The notes: generated from the letters alone by a model not told the origin. Shown: positions 51,013 through 59,660, counted from the stretch's first letter. The stretch is 64,000 bases of DNA from Streptomyces sp. GS7 (GCF_009834125.1 NZ_CP047146.1:1729501-1793500), one strand, 5' to 3'. Translations and numbers: made by a program.

Positions 51013-52704
51013 TCAGAGCGCCAGCGTGCGCCAGCCCTGGGTGATCTGGTCCCGGACGGTGTTCACGTCCGGGAGTGTGTGGCCCGGCCCTTGGTGGGCG
51101 GTCAGCAGTTCCACCAGGGCAGCGCCGTCCGCCGGGCGCCCCGCCGGATCGGCGGTCAGCGCCCGCCCGACGGCGGCCGCGAGAGCCGGGTCGAGCGCCT
51201 GCACTGCTTCCAGCCCGGCGGGCTCGGGCCCGGTGTCCACGATTCGGCGGATCACCGCACCCGTGCTGGTCGCCGCGAACGGGCTGGTGCCGTGCGCCGC
51301 GCACACCACGCAGCACGCCCATGCCCAGACATCGGCGGTCGGGCCGACGGGCTCGTCGCCGAACTGCTCCGGCGCCATGTACGTCAACGTCCCCGGTCCG
51401 CCGCCGGTGCGGGTGAGCCGCGTGCCGTCGACGATCGCCGCGATGCCGAAGTCGAGCAGGCGCGGTCCGGCGGTGGTCAGCATGATGTTGGCGGGCTTGA
51501 GGTCCCGGTGGACCAGGCCGAGCCGGTGCACCCCGGACAGGGCCACGGCCAGGGCCAGCGCCAGGGCCCGCAGGGCCTCGGGAGAGCGGATCGGTCCCTG
51601 CTCGCGCAGATGGACGTCGAGGGGCCGCCCGTCCAGCAACTCCATGGCCAGGTACGGCCGTCCGGCGTCGACCCCGGCATCGAGCACCCGGGCGGTGTAG
51701 GCGCCGGAGACCATGGCCAGCACCTCCGCTTCGCGCTCGAAGCGGCGCAGCAGCTCGGCGTGGTCCAGGAGTTCGGGGTGGATGGTCTTCAGAGCCACCT
51801 GCGTCGCCGCGCCCTCGCGCCGGGCGAGATACACCGTGCCCATCCCACCGGACCCGATCCGGCCGAGCAACTGGTACCCGGCGATCGTCCGCGGCTCGTT
51901 CGGGTGCAGCTCCTGGTATGCGACCTGTGGCGCGGCACCGGCGCTCCGGTCGGCCTGGGTCGGTACGTGCGCGCTGGGCTGCGCGGGCGGAGAGGCCGGA
52001 ACGGGCGGCACGTACGGGACGGGCTGCGCGGACTGCACCGTCTGTGCGTACGGGGAGGGCGGACCGTACGGGGCGGGTTGGAGCGGAACCGGGGCGGCGG
52101 CGGACCGGAGCCTCCAACTGGTCACGACTGCGACGGCCTGGAACAGCAAGGCGGCCACCACCACCCCGACCGGTACGAACACGCCGAGCACCACACGAAG
52201 AAGAAACAGGCCGACCAGCCGACCACGCGTCGAGGGCGAGGGCCAAGACCCCGCAGGCATCCGGACGTTCAGCAGGTTGCGCTGCGTCAGCAGCCAGAGA
52301 AGGACCCAGAGCGCCAGGATCGGGATCCCGCCGACGAGCAGCCAGAGCTGTGCGGTTCCGGCGGGGATGTCCAACTCCCTGGCCAGGGCGAAGGCTCCCA
52401 CCGAGCCGATACCGATGGGCTGTATCAGCACGTCGAAGCCGGAGACGAAATCGCCGAGCAGCAGGAGTGCCAGCCCGATGGCGCCGCCGACTCCGAGCAC
52501 CAGCTCCCCGACGGCTGCCGCCGAGAACCCGTCTGGCGACGCACCCCCGCCGACGGTCGCCAACGCCCGCTGACGTGCAGCCCGTTGAGCGCGCAACAGC
52601 AGCGGCAGTGATGCCATTCGCACCACCAGCGTCAGCACGGTCACGACCAAGAGGCCCGACCCCAGCGATATCACCATGTAGTCGAGGTTCTCGAAGACCG
52701 TCAT
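51013..52704 (-). CDS. Membrane Ser/Thr protein kinase with N-terminal four-helix domain
   Basis: A 563-residue kinase from the ATG at 52704 (GGGGGAAGC upstream). Four transmembrane helices fill residues 10-200 (e.g. MVISLGSGLLVVTVLTLVVR; GLFLLRVVLGVFVPVGVVVA), followed by a Pro/Tyr linker of about 60 residues. The Hanks-type kinase is at the C-terminus: GRIGSGGMGTVYLA P-loop (about 278), VALKTIH lysine, VHRDLKPANIML catalytic loop (about 395), LLDFGIA and GTLTYMAPEQ. The usual bacterial order is kinase first, then one helix and a sensor, so this layout is reversed. Targets are unknown. Confidence 0.87.
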   Translation of the reverse strand: MTVFENLDYMVISLGSGLLVVTVLTLVVRMASLPLLLRAQRAARQRALATVGGGASPDGFSAAAVGELVLGVGGAIGLALLLLGDFVSGFDVLIQPIGIGSVGAFALARELDIPAGTAQLWLLVGGIPILALWVLLWLLTQRNLLNVRMPAGSWPSPSTRGRLVGLFLLRVVLGVFVPVGVVVAALLFQAVAVVTSWRLRSAAAPVPLQPAPYGPPSPYAQTVQSAQPVPYVPPVPASPPAQPSAHVPTQADRSAGAAPQVAYQELHPNEPRTIAGYQLLGRIGSGGMGTVYLARREGAATQVALKTIHPELLDHAELLRRFEREAEVLAMVSGAYTARVLDAGVDAGRPYLAMELLDGRPLDVHLREQGPIRSPEALRALALALAVALSGVHRLGLVHRDLKPANIMLTTAGPRLLDFGIAAIVDGTRLTRTGGGPGTLTYMAPEQFGDEPVGPTADVWAWACCVVCAAHGTSPFAATSTGAVIRRIVDTGPEPAGLEAVQALDPALAAAVGRALTADPAGRPADGAALVELLTAHQGPGHTLPDVNTVRDQITQGWRTLAL

Positions 52705-53007
52705 GCTTCCCCCGTGCTTCCCCTGTGCACCTTGTCGGCCGAGCAGGGGGAGTATAGGTCCGCTTGAGATCACGCCGGGAATCGGGAATACAGAGCAGGC
52801 GGTGATGGCCAAGTCCGTCAGTGTGACCGAGGGAACCAGGACGCTCAGCCACACCCGGACCGCTCAACCCACGATGGCACCGAGACGGCCGACAAGGCGC
52901 TGAGCGCGCTTCGCGTAGCGATCGACACGGCCCCCCCGCGCCGCTGTCCGAGGCTGATCGCTCGCCCGTCGCCGACGATTGCCAGTGGCCTACGAGACGA
53001 TCGTCCG
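52705..53007. other. Intergenic stretch, promoter side of the kinase
   Basis: About 300 bp between the kinase start and the TnpB fragment. No gene, dyad or RNA feature stands out to me. Confidence 0.4.
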
Positions 53008-53145
53008 ATGACCGCGGAAACCGTACGAGCCCACCGGTTCGCACTCGATCCAACTCCCGCCCAGACCACTGTCCTTGAGCACTACGCCAACGCGGCCCGG
53101 TGCGGGTACAACTTCGCCCTAGGCGATGGCGCGGCTCCGGAAGCC
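53008..53145 (+). pseudogene. TnpB (IS200/IS605 family) N-terminal fragment
   Basis: The frame starts MTAETVRAHRFALDPTPAQT TVLEHYANAARCGYNFAL, the conserved opening of IS605 OrfB/TnpB proteins (R-F-x-L-x-P-T-x-x-Q ... A-R-x-x-x-N). Only about 45 residues remain; the RuvC nuclease and zinc ribbon are absent and the monooxygenase gene follows on the opposite strand. No left- or right-end hairpin was recognised. Confidence 0.65.
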
Positions 53146-53172
53146 GTCCGGGAGGCCCACTGCCGCGCGGCG

Positions 53173-54369
53173 TCAGGCGGGCACCACGGGCTCGTCCCAG
53201 TCGATCCGGTAACGGTGCGTCCAGCCGAACATCTTCTCCGGCGTCAGGAACGTCCGCGTCGCCAGCGGCATCAGCAAGGCCATGATCTTCGTCGCCACCG
53301 GCCCCATCGACTTCTGACTGTTGGTCTTCGCGGCCTGGGCCGCGACCTTCTCCACCCTGCCCCGCCGTAGCTGCTCGTACGCCGCGAACGCCGCGCCCGC
53401 GTCGGGGATGTCCCGCAGACACCGCGCCAGCTGCACCGCGCTCTCCACCGCCAGGGACGCGCCCTGTCCGGAACTGGAGGACGGCGCGTGGGCCGCGTCG
53501 CCGACCAGGACCATCCGGCCGCGGTACCACTTCGGAACCGGAGGCAGGATCTCCAGCCCTCCGAAGGTGAGGAGTTCGTCGTCGCGGGTGCCCTGGAGCA
53601 GATCGCGGCCGGGCACGTCCTCGGCGTACTTCTCCCGCAGGATCCGCATCCACGCGGCCGGCGGCGTCGCGCGGGCCTGCTCCGCGCCGAGCGGCTCGTC
53701 GTACGGCAGGTTGCCGAACCAGGCGGTGCCTCCGCCGGGCACCGGCCAGTAGCCGAGAAACGCCTGCTCGCCGAAAGCGAAGTACATGGTGTCCGGCCGC
53801 GCCTGAGGGACCTCCGCCTCCGAGTACGCGCCGAAACCGAGCAGGCCGGTGTACCGGGGGCCGGGTGCCGCCGGGTCGATCAGCTGCCGGACCGTCGACC
53901 GGATGCCGTCGGCCCCGACCAGCACGTCCGCGGTCACCCGGGTCCCGTCGGCGAACTCGGCCATGACGCCCCCCGGGGTTTCCTCGACCCCGGCCAGCCG
54001 CTTGCCGTACACGGTCTGTACGCCCGCCGCGGCGGCCCGCTCGCGCACCGCCCCGTACAGGTCGGCACGCCACATCACCCGGCTGGGTGGCAGGCCCGTC
54101 AGCCCTCCGAACTCTCCCATCCGCCGGCCCCGTCCGTCGGTCATGACCATGCGGTGGATCGGCTGACCGGCCAAGCCCCGTTCCACGCCGACGACTTCGA
54201 GGGCGTCGAGCCCGTTCGGGGCGACCATCAGCATGCCGCCGAGGCCGTCCGCCGTGTTCTCGTAGGCCTCGTAGACGGTCGCCTCGATGCCCGCCCTGCG
54301 CAGTGCGAGAGCCGTTACCGGTCCGGCTATGCCGCCTCCGATGACGGCCGCCGTCCTGATCGCGCTCAT
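53173..54369 (-). CDS. FAD-dependent monooxygenase (TetX/PHBH class A)
   Basis: A 398-residue flavoprotein hydroxylase. The dinucleotide fold is AAVIGGGIAGPVTALALRRA (G11-G16), the DG motif is DVLVGADGIRSTVRQLIDP and the second FAD motif is [20 protein letters not shown]. Such enzymes use NAD(P)H and oxygen to hydroxylate aromatic or polyketide substrates, and some inactivate antibiotics. Start ATG at 54369; a conserved hypothetical gene lies 34 bp upstream on the same strand and the PadR regulator is divergent from both, so the pair is probably its target operon. Confidence 0.9.
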   Translation of the reverse strand: MSAIRTAAVIGGGIAGPVTALALRRAGIEATVYEAYENTADGLGGMLMVAPNGLDALEVVGVERGLAGQPIHRMVMTDGRGRRMGEFGGLTGLPPSRVMWRADLYGAVRERAAAAGVQTVYGKRLAGVEETPGGVMAEFADGTRVTADVLVGADGIRSTVRQLIDPAAPGPRYTGLLGFGAYSEAEVPQARPDTMYFAFGEQAFLGYWPVPGGGTAWFGNLPYDEPLGAEQARATPPAAWMRILREKYAEDVPGRDLLQGTRDDELLTFGGLEILPPVPKWYRGRMVLVGDAAHAPSSSSGQGASLAVESAVQLARCLRDIPDAGAAFAAYEQLRRGRVEKVAAQAAKTNSQKSMGPVATKIMALLMPLATRTFLTPEKMFGWTHRYRIDWDEPVVPA

Positions 54370-54403
54370 GTGTCTGCCCCTTTCCCGCACCTGGGTCGGA
54401 TGT

Positions 54404-54892
54404 TCAGTGGCTGTGCGAGCGTGCCGGGTCGTCGACGGTCGGGTGACCGCCCGTCCTGTGGGCGAGCCGCAGGTCCTCCAGATAGGCGCGGGAGCACATG
54501 GCGCTGAGGACCGCGATGCCGCCGCGGTGCACGCGGACCTCGCTGTCGGTTGCGACACCGGCCAGACGGATCCGACGGGCGCCGGCGAGGGCCGGTTCGT
54601 CGGCGGTCCGGACCTGTGCGTCCTTGACCTTGCCGCGGGCGGTCCAGTGCAGGTCCCAGTGCTCGACGACGGCGTCGTCCGGCACCAGCAACTTGACCGT
54701 GGCGCGCTGGAGTTCAAGGCGGAGCTCGATGTCGTCGGGCAGGTCCGGGGAGCGCAGGTCGAGCACGGCCAGGCCCCGGCGGGCGCGCACCTGGATGTGT
54801 CCGGCGCGGGTCCAGTTGCCCAGCCGCTTGGTCACGGTGTGGTCGGCGTGAATGCGCTCGGTGGCGGCGGTCGTCTCCGTGCTGGTGGTCAT
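54404..54892 (-). CDS. Conserved hypothetical protein of the PadR-controlled pair
   Basis: A 162-residue soluble protein from the ATG at 54892 (GGAGACC upstream). The core HADHTVTKRLGNWTRAGHIQ, VRARRGLAVLDLRSPDLP and IELRLELQRATVKLLVPDDA has the short alternating strands of beta-helix domains of the DUF1707/LiaF-like or DUF4097 kind. No catalytic motif is seen. It precedes the monooxygenase gene by 34 bp and faces the PadR gene, so it is first in the presumed operon. Confidence 0.6.
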   Translation of the reverse strand: MTTSTETTAATERIHADHTVTKRLGNWTRAGHIQVRARRGLAVLDLRSPDLPDDIELRLELQRATVKLLVPDDAVVEHWDLHWTARGKVKDAQVRTADEPALAGARRIRLAGVATDSEVRVHRGGIAVLSAMCSRAYLEDLRLAHRTGGHPTVDDPARSHSH

Positions 54893-54955
54893 CTCCGTGG
54901 TCTCCGTCCGCTGGTGGTGCCTGCTCTTTCCCGTCGGGTTTGATAGTTGCAGTGG

Positions 54956-54978
54956 AACTAGTCTCGTGTCAACTAGTT
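54956..54978. promoter_or_regulatory. Probable PadR operator
   Basis: Two ACTAGT palindromes, AACTAGT at 54956-54962 and AACTAGTT at 54971-54978, lie 15 bp apart centre to centre and form a larger inverted repeat. They are between the divergent hypothetical gene (54892) and PadR gene (55001), where a PadR repressor would be expected to bind. Confidence 0.6.
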
Positions 54979-55000
54979 TCGCGGTGGGTAGTGTGCGGAC

Positions 55001-55849
55001 ATGAGCGCCCCTCCCCGAAGCTCCCCGCTGGCCCTGACCGTGCTGGCCCTGCTGCACTTCCAGCCGCTGCACCCGTACGGAATCCAGAGGTTGATCAAGC
55101 GGTGGGGGAAGGGCCAGGTCGTCAATGTCGGCCAGCGCGCGAGCCTCTACCGGACGATCGACCGGCTGCTCGCCGCGGGCCTGGTCACGGTCCGGGAAAC
55201 CGGCCGCGACCAGCAGTACCCCGAGCGGACGGTGTACGAGCCGACCGACGCGGGGCGCTCGGCCATGCGCGTCTGGCTCAACGAGATGCTGGCCGCACCG
55301 AAGCAGGAGTTCCCGCAGTTCCCCGCCGCGCTGTCCTTCGTCCTCCTGCTCGCCCCGGAGGAGGCCCTCGACGTGCTGGAACAGCGCGCCGCGGTCCTCG
55401 CGCGGACCGTTGACGCGCACGACAGGTCCTTGGCGGAGCAGGCGGAGGTCCACGGCCTTCCGCGGGTGACCACGCTCGAAGAGGAGTATCTGCGCGCGAT
55501 GACCGCCGCAGAACTGGACTGGATCCGCGCCGTCACGGACGATCTGCGCAGCGGTCGGCTGAGCTGGACGCTCGACGAACTGACCCGTCTCGCCCAGAAC
55601 ACCGGGCGGCAGGCCCTGGCCGGCCAAGCGTCCTCAAAGCCGGACCGCGACTTACAGCGGCCGCGAGCCGTGCCCCACAGCGAACCCCCGGGGCATGGAC
55701 CTGAGGGGTCCGTACTCCCCGGAAGGCTCCCCCGTCTCGAAGGCTCCCCCCGTCTCGAAGGTTCCCCCCGCCTCAAGGGTTCCCCGTCTCCGCCAGGTCG
55801 GCGGGGGTCGTCGAAGTGGCCGTCGGTGATGGCAGGGGGCCGGGCGTGA
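55001..55849 (+). CDS. PadR family regulator with extended tail
   Basis: A 282-residue protein. Residues 9-90 form the PadR winged HTH (LALTVLALLHFQPLHPYGIQ; RASLYRTIDRLLAAGLVTVR ETG), and the helical C-terminal domain of the Vir_act_alpha_C type extends to about residue 205 (ELDWIRAVTDDLRSGRLSWT LDELTRLA). The last 75 residues are Pro/Arg/Gly-rich with three hexapeptide repeats (RLEGSP, RLEGSP, RLKGSP), unlike PadR proteins; the natural stop was probably lost and translation now runs through an 18-bp repeat. Likely represses the divergent monooxygenase pair. Confidence 0.87.
   Translation: MSAPPRSSPLALTVLALLHFQPLHPYGIQRLIKRWGKGQVVNVGQRASLYRTIDRLLAAGLVTVRETGRDQQYPERTVYEPTDAGRSAMRVWLNEMLAAPKQEFPQFPAALSFVLLLAPEEALDVLEQRAAVLARTVDAHDRSLAEQAEVHGLPRVTTLEEEYLRAMTAAELDWIRAVTDDLRSGRLSWTLDELTRLAQNTGRQALAGQASSKPDRDLQRPRAVPHSEPPGHGPEGSVLPGRLPRLEGSPRLEGSPRLKGSPSPPGRRGSSKWPSVMAGGRA
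55733..55786 (+). repeat. 18-bp tandem repeat, three copies
   Basis: CGTCTCGAAGGCTCCCCC-like units start at 55733, 55751 and 55769 with a few changes in the third; they code RLEGSP in the tail of the PadR protein. Confidence 0.75.
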
Positions 55850-56310
55850 ACGCGCTTCACCGGAGGCCGCTGCTCCGGCAAAGTCGATGCGGGATGCCCC
55901 GACGATCGCTATGACCGGTTGGACGGGGACCGGCCAACCGCACCAGTGGCGAAGAACCTTGGACACGCGTTCCGCCTCTGCCGCGGCGATGCGTGGGTGG
56001 TCAGTGCTCCGGTCGTGGCGGCGAGGAAGGAAGGGAAGGAATCGTTGAACGCGGGGTCGCGCGAGGGGACTTCGGCTCGGGGGGCGAGGTGGGTGGAGCC
56101 GGGCAGGCGCGGCCCGTGGCATCCAGGTCGTTCGTACGGTGGCGCGCTCCACTTGGAAGCCAGGGGGCAAGCCCGCTCCACTGACCCCAACCGGCCGATT
56201 TGTCCAGAGCTATGGGCAGAGAACGCGACCATGCCCTGGTACGAGCCGCAGCGGGACTTCCGCGCGTGACAGGCTGCGTGTTCCGGGAGTCCTTGGGCAG
56301 CTGCTGTGCT
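55850..56310. other. Intergenic stretch without a supported gene
   Basis: Open frames exist on both strands over 55919-56345 but they lack any recognisable motif, ribosome site or strand-specific codon bias. No repeat or IS end was found. Confidence 0.4.
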
Positions 56311-57183
56311 TCACCGCTGCCTGGGGGAGCTTGCGGCGCGGACAACGTGGGCTCCTGGCCGCTGCGGCGCGTTGGCCGGGGCGCCGAAATAGCGGGCGGC
56401 CAGGGCGTTCCGGCCCAGGTCCTCGACCATCGTGAAGCCGATATCCCCGAGATCCGCCGCCAGTTGGTCGGCCTCGAAGTGGCTCAGCCACGGTTCTCCC
56501 AGAGCAGCGACACGGGCCGCACTGACGTCATGTGCGGCGCGCTGGTCGGGCGGCAGGGTGCTCGGCGGGTCGCTGTAGTCGAACACGATCTCGGCACCGC
56601 CGGGCAGTGCCGCCACGGAACGGAGGGTCGCGAACACGTTCTCCCGCGTGAGGTACGGGACCACGCCGAGCCAGCTGAAGAAGGACGGGCGGTGCGGATC
56701 GAACCCCGCGGCCCGCAAACCATCGGTGAGAGTCCGCTGTGTGAAGTCCACCGGCACGAACGTCAGCGACGGCGGCGGGTCGATCCCGGCAGCCGCCAGC
56801 CGTTCGCGCTTCCACGCCTGGGTCGACGGATGATCCACCTCGAACACGGTCAGGCCCACGGTGCTGTGTGGATTGCGGCAGGCGAAGGTGTCCAACCCCG
56901 CACCCAGCACGACGAATTGACGCACCCCCGCGGCAACGGCGGCGCACAGCGCGTCCTCGGCGAACCGACTGCGTACCGCGATGAACAGCCGTATCAAGCG
57001 CCGCTCCGGATGTGCGCGCGCCTCGCCCGCGATGTCGGCCGGGCTCTCACCGAGCAGGCGGATCGCCAGCGGATCGGTGAAGACACGGCCACCTTCTATG
57101 ACTTGGTGGGCCGCGCGATGGACGGCCGCGGACCGAGCGGTGCGACTGGGGCTTCCGGAGCGCATGATGCTCACCTTAGCCAT
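56311..57183 (-). CDS. SAM-dependent methyltransferase, TIGR00027 / PPM family
   Basis: A 290-residue putative O-methyltransferase. The TIGR00027 features are present in order: TARSAAVHRAAHQVIEGGRV, FTDPLAIRLLGES, SRFAEDALCAAVAAGVRQFV, SAM-binding VVLGAGLDTFACR, the acidic VFEVDHPSTQAWKRERLAAA, and VPVDF. Mycobacteria and Streptomyces carry many such genes; substrates are mostly unknown. The start at 57183 (MAKVSIMRSG) is preferred, with GGGGG upstream; 57165 is an alternative. Isolated, with gaps on both sides. Confidence 0.85.
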   Translation of the reverse strand: MAKVSIMRSGSPSRTARSAAVHRAAHQVIEGGRVFTDPLAIRLLGESPADIAGEARAHPERRLIRLFIAVRSRFAEDALCAAVAAGVRQFVVLGAGLDTFACRNPHSTVGLTVFEVDHPSTQAWKRERLAAAGIDPPPSLTFVPVDFTQRTLTDGLRAAGFDPHRPSFFSWLGVVPYLTRENVFATLRSVAALPGGAEIVFDYSDPPSTLPPDQRAAHDVSAARVAALGEPWLSHFEADQLAADLGDIGFTMVEDLGRNALAARYFGAPANAPQRPGAHVVRAASSPRQR

Positions 57184-57576
57184 CCCCCATGACCGTGTCA
57201 GGAAAAGGGAGATGGGATGGTGGCCGGAGTCCAAGCGATCGCCTTTGAGCGAGTGATGCTCCTGGCAGGGGATGCCGTGATCGAGGCGGCCCACACGGTA
57301 CGAGAGGCGATGGCCGCGTGCGGAGGCCAAGCCCGAGGGGCTGCCGAGGGAACGTTGGACGCGTGGAGAGAGATTCGCAGCCGACGTTCCCCGCCGATCC
57401 CCGCTACGTGACGCTGACCGGGGAGCCCGCTCCCGGCGTTGACCGGTCCGCATGTCGCCGTCCGTGAGTGTGCCGTTTGAGGGGCAACCCGCTTGGCCGG
57501 AAGTGGGGTTCCGTTGGGTGGTGTGCGGGACAGGTACCGGGGAGAGGCCGGAGTTCCGTGTGCGACGGGAGGGGAT
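57184..57576. other. Gap with a possible gene fragment
   Basis: The plus strand at about 57217-57360 reads AIAFERVMLLAGDAVIEAAH TVREAMAACGG, an amphipathic helical pattern like the middle of small actinobacterial hypotheticals, but it has no start or conserved end. Otherwise nothing is seen. Confidence 0.25.
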
Positions 57577-57966
57577 ATGACCGTACGGCGGCTCAACCAT
57601 GCGGTGCTGTACGTCCGCGATGTGGCGCGGTCGGTGGCGTTCTACACCGAGGCCCTCGGGCTGTCGGTGGGCTGGGAGATTCCGGGGCGGGCGGCCTTCC
57701 TTCGTGCGCCGGGGTCGCTCAACGATCACGATCTGGGGCTGTTCGCGGCGGGCTCGGACAAGCCGGGGCCGGAAAGTGGCCGGATCGGGCTGTACCACCT
57801 CGCCTGGGAGGTCGGCACGCTCGGCGACCTCGCTGCGGCCCAGGCGCGGCTGAACGCCTCGGGTGCCCTGGTCAGGACCAGCGACCACCCGGTGTCCAAG
57901 TCGCTGTACGCCGGTGGGCTTCCGTGGTGTCGGCCGGGGAGAAGCCCACCGACACGGGCCGCTTGA
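57577..57966 (+). CDS. VOC (glyoxalase-like) protein, C-terminus replaced
   Basis: A 129-residue protein from the ATG at 57577 (GGGAGGGG upstream). The first beta-alpha-beta-beta-beta module (RRLNHAVLYVRDVARSVAFY TEALGL) and the start of the second (IGLYHLAWEVGTLGDLAAAQ) are those of vicinal-oxygen-chelate enzymes, with metal-ligand H8. The chain should continue SKSLYxxDPDGNEFEV with the last ligand E, but after SKSLYA it reads GGLPWCRPGRSPPTRAA and stops. The 3' end has been swapped for unrelated DNA, so it is likely inactive. Confidence 0.7.
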   Translation: MTVRRLNHAVLYVRDVARSVAFYTEALGLSVGWEIPGRAAFLRAPGSLNDHDLGLFAAGSDKPGPESGRIGLYHLAWEVGTLGDLAAAQARLNASGALVRTSDHPVSKSLYAGGLPWCRPGRSPPTRAA

Positions 57967-58029
57967 CGTCGGCCATCAGCTTGCGGGTGGTGTCGTCGAT
58001 GGCGGCGATGTGGTCGTCCTCAGCGGTCC

Positions 58030-58878
58030 TCAGTAGTCCAGGGAGGACAGGAAGGCGTGCAGTTCGCGGTCGAAGAGCGGGGAGTTCTCCAGATTGACCA
58101 TGTGGCCGGCGGCCGGTACGCGAATCCTCCGGGCGCCGGGGACGGTGACCGCTATCGCATGGGCGTTGGCGGATATGTCGGAGGAGTCGAGGTCGCCGTC
58201 GAGGACGATCGTCGGCACCCGGATCTCGCCGAGCCGGTCGAAGGCGCCCACCTCGATGGGCAGGCCGGCGCCGACACCGTCGGCATGCACCTCGACATTG
58301 GCGGTCGCCGACGCGCGCATCCGCTCGCGGAAGCCGGGGTGCACGGCGGACGGCCCGCGGTGCGGCCCGTCCACCCACATCCGCAGGAAGTGCTCCACGT
58401 AGCGCTCCGCGCCGTCCGGTGCGCCGATCGCGGCGACCTGCTCCTTGATGTGCTCCAGGACGAACGGGTCGGTGAAGGCCCGGCCGCTGATTCCGGGGGC
58501 GGCGAGGGCGAGGGCGGTCACCCGGTCCGGGTGGGCCAGGGCGGTGTCGAGCGCGACCCGGGAGCCGTGGGAGAGGCCGACGAGGACGGCGCTCGGGACG
58601 TCGAGCGCGTCCAGGAGGGCCGCCAGGTCGTCATGGTTGGCCCAGTCGCCGGTCACGGTGGAGGAGAGGCCGTGGCCGCGGGAGTCGTAGCGGATCACGC
58701 GGAGACCGGAGTTGACCAGCCAGGCGAACTGCTCGTCCCACATGTGCTGGTCGAGCATCCCGCCGTGCAGCAGCACCACCGCGGGACCCGCGCCGGCCGT
58801 CTCGTAGAACAGCTCGCCGTCGTCGATCGGGACGGTGCCGTTGTCGATCTCGGACCAGGCGCTGAAGTCGTGGGTCAT
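58030..58878 (-). CDS. Alpha/beta hydrolase
   Basis: A 282-residue soluble hydrolase. HGG oxyanion loop at 38-40, nucleophile elbow VGLSHGSR with S103, acid in IVLDGDLDSSD, and H in AAGHMVNLE give a full triad. The length and RYDSRGHGLS block fit the RsbQ/3-oxoadipate-enol-lactonase-like group of esterases. Its ATG overlaps the MarR stop by 4 bp (ATGA), so it is translated together with its presumed regulator. Substrate unknown. Confidence 0.9.
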   Translation of the reverse strand: MTHDFSAWSEIDNGTVPIDDGELFYETAGAGPAVVLLHGGMLDQHMWDEQFAWLVNSGLRVIRYDSRGHGLSSTVTGDWANHDDLAALLDALDVPSAVLVGLSHGSRVALDTALAHPDRVTALALAAPGISGRAFTDPFVLEHIKEQVAAIGAPDGAERYVEHFLRMWVDGPHRGPSAVHPGFRERMRASATANVEVHADGVGAGLPIEVGAFDRLGEIRVPTIVLDGDLDSSDISANAHAIAVTVPGARRIRVPAAGHMVNLENSPLFDRELHAFLSSLDY

Positions 58879-59660
58879 TCTCCGGGCCGTTCTGTGTGGG
58901 AGAGAGGGGCGGATGGGCGGGTGGCTGCTCGCTGTTGCGGGGTGGTAGGGGATGGTTCGGCAGTCCCTGTCGCATCCGTGTCGGTGGATTCCCTGATGTC
59001 GGGATTGCCGCTTTCCTCCGGTGGAACGCGCGAGCCGTCCGCCAAGTGCCGGAATTCCTCGCCGAGCCGGTCGAGTACGTGCAGTGCGGTGCTGACGTCC
59101 GCCGGCGACAGGTCGGCCAGCCCGCGCCGTAGTTCCGCCGCCTCGGAGTCCTGTATCCCGCGCATCACCTCCGAGCCCTCGGCGGTGAGCCGGATCAGGG
59201 ACGAGCGGCGGTGCGCGGGATTCGGGGCCGTCACCACCAGGCCCAGGTCCGCCGCGTGGTTCACCCAGCGCTGCACCGGCTGCCGGTCCAGGTCCAGTGA
59301 GCGCGCCAACTGCGGCACCGTCCGGGGGCCTTGGGTGCGCAGCGCGTCGAGCAGGGCGTGCTCGCCGGCGGTCATGCCGGTGCCCCGCAGCTCGCGCTCC
59401 ACGGCGCGCACGATCGTCCGGTGCAGCGGCCACAGGCGCCGGATGACCCCGTACAGCAGGTCCTCGACGGCGGTGGGCTCGGCGCCGGTGGGCTCGGCGG
59501 CGTCCGTGCGCCCCGTGCCCTCCTGTCCCGTGCCCTCCTGTCCGGTGCCCTCCCGTCCGGTGCGCCCCTGCTCGGCGCCCTCCGGATCGGCACCCGCCTG
59601 CATGGCCCCTGCCTGCTCGGCACCCGACTGCTCGGTGGTGCCCCCCTTATCGACACTCAT
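58875..59660 (-). CDS. MarR family regulator with low-complexity ends
   Basis: A 261-residue protein. The MarR winged HTH covers about residues 65-205 (DLLYGVIRRLWPLHRTIVRA; GPRTVPQLARSLDLDRQPVQ RWV; SSLIRLTAEGSEVMRGIQD). The first 60 residues are Gly/Glu/Thr-rich with GTGQE pentapeptide repeats encoded by a 15-bp tandem repeat (about 59513-59563), and the last 50 are Pro/Ser/Thr-rich; both ends are unusual for MarR. It overlaps the hydrolase gene by 4 bp and is divergent from the DUF4267 gene, with a dyad just upstream. Confidence 0.88.
   Translation of the reverse strand: MSVDKGGTTEQSGAEQAGAMQAGADPEGAEQGRTGREGTGQEGTGQEGTGRTDAAEPTGAEPTAVEDLLYGVIRRLWPLHRTIVRAVERELRGTGMTAGEHALLDALRTQGPRTVPQLARSLDLDRQPVQRWVNHAADLGLVVTAPNPAHRRSSLIRLTAEGSEVMRGIQDSEAAELRRGLADLSPADVSTALHVLDRLGEEFRHLADGSRVPPEESGNPDIRESTDTDATGTAEPSPTTPQQRAATRPSAPLSHTERPGE

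Noticed and set aside
55919..56345. Candidate genes on either strand
   Set aside because: No ribosome site, no known family pattern and comparable bias on both strands.
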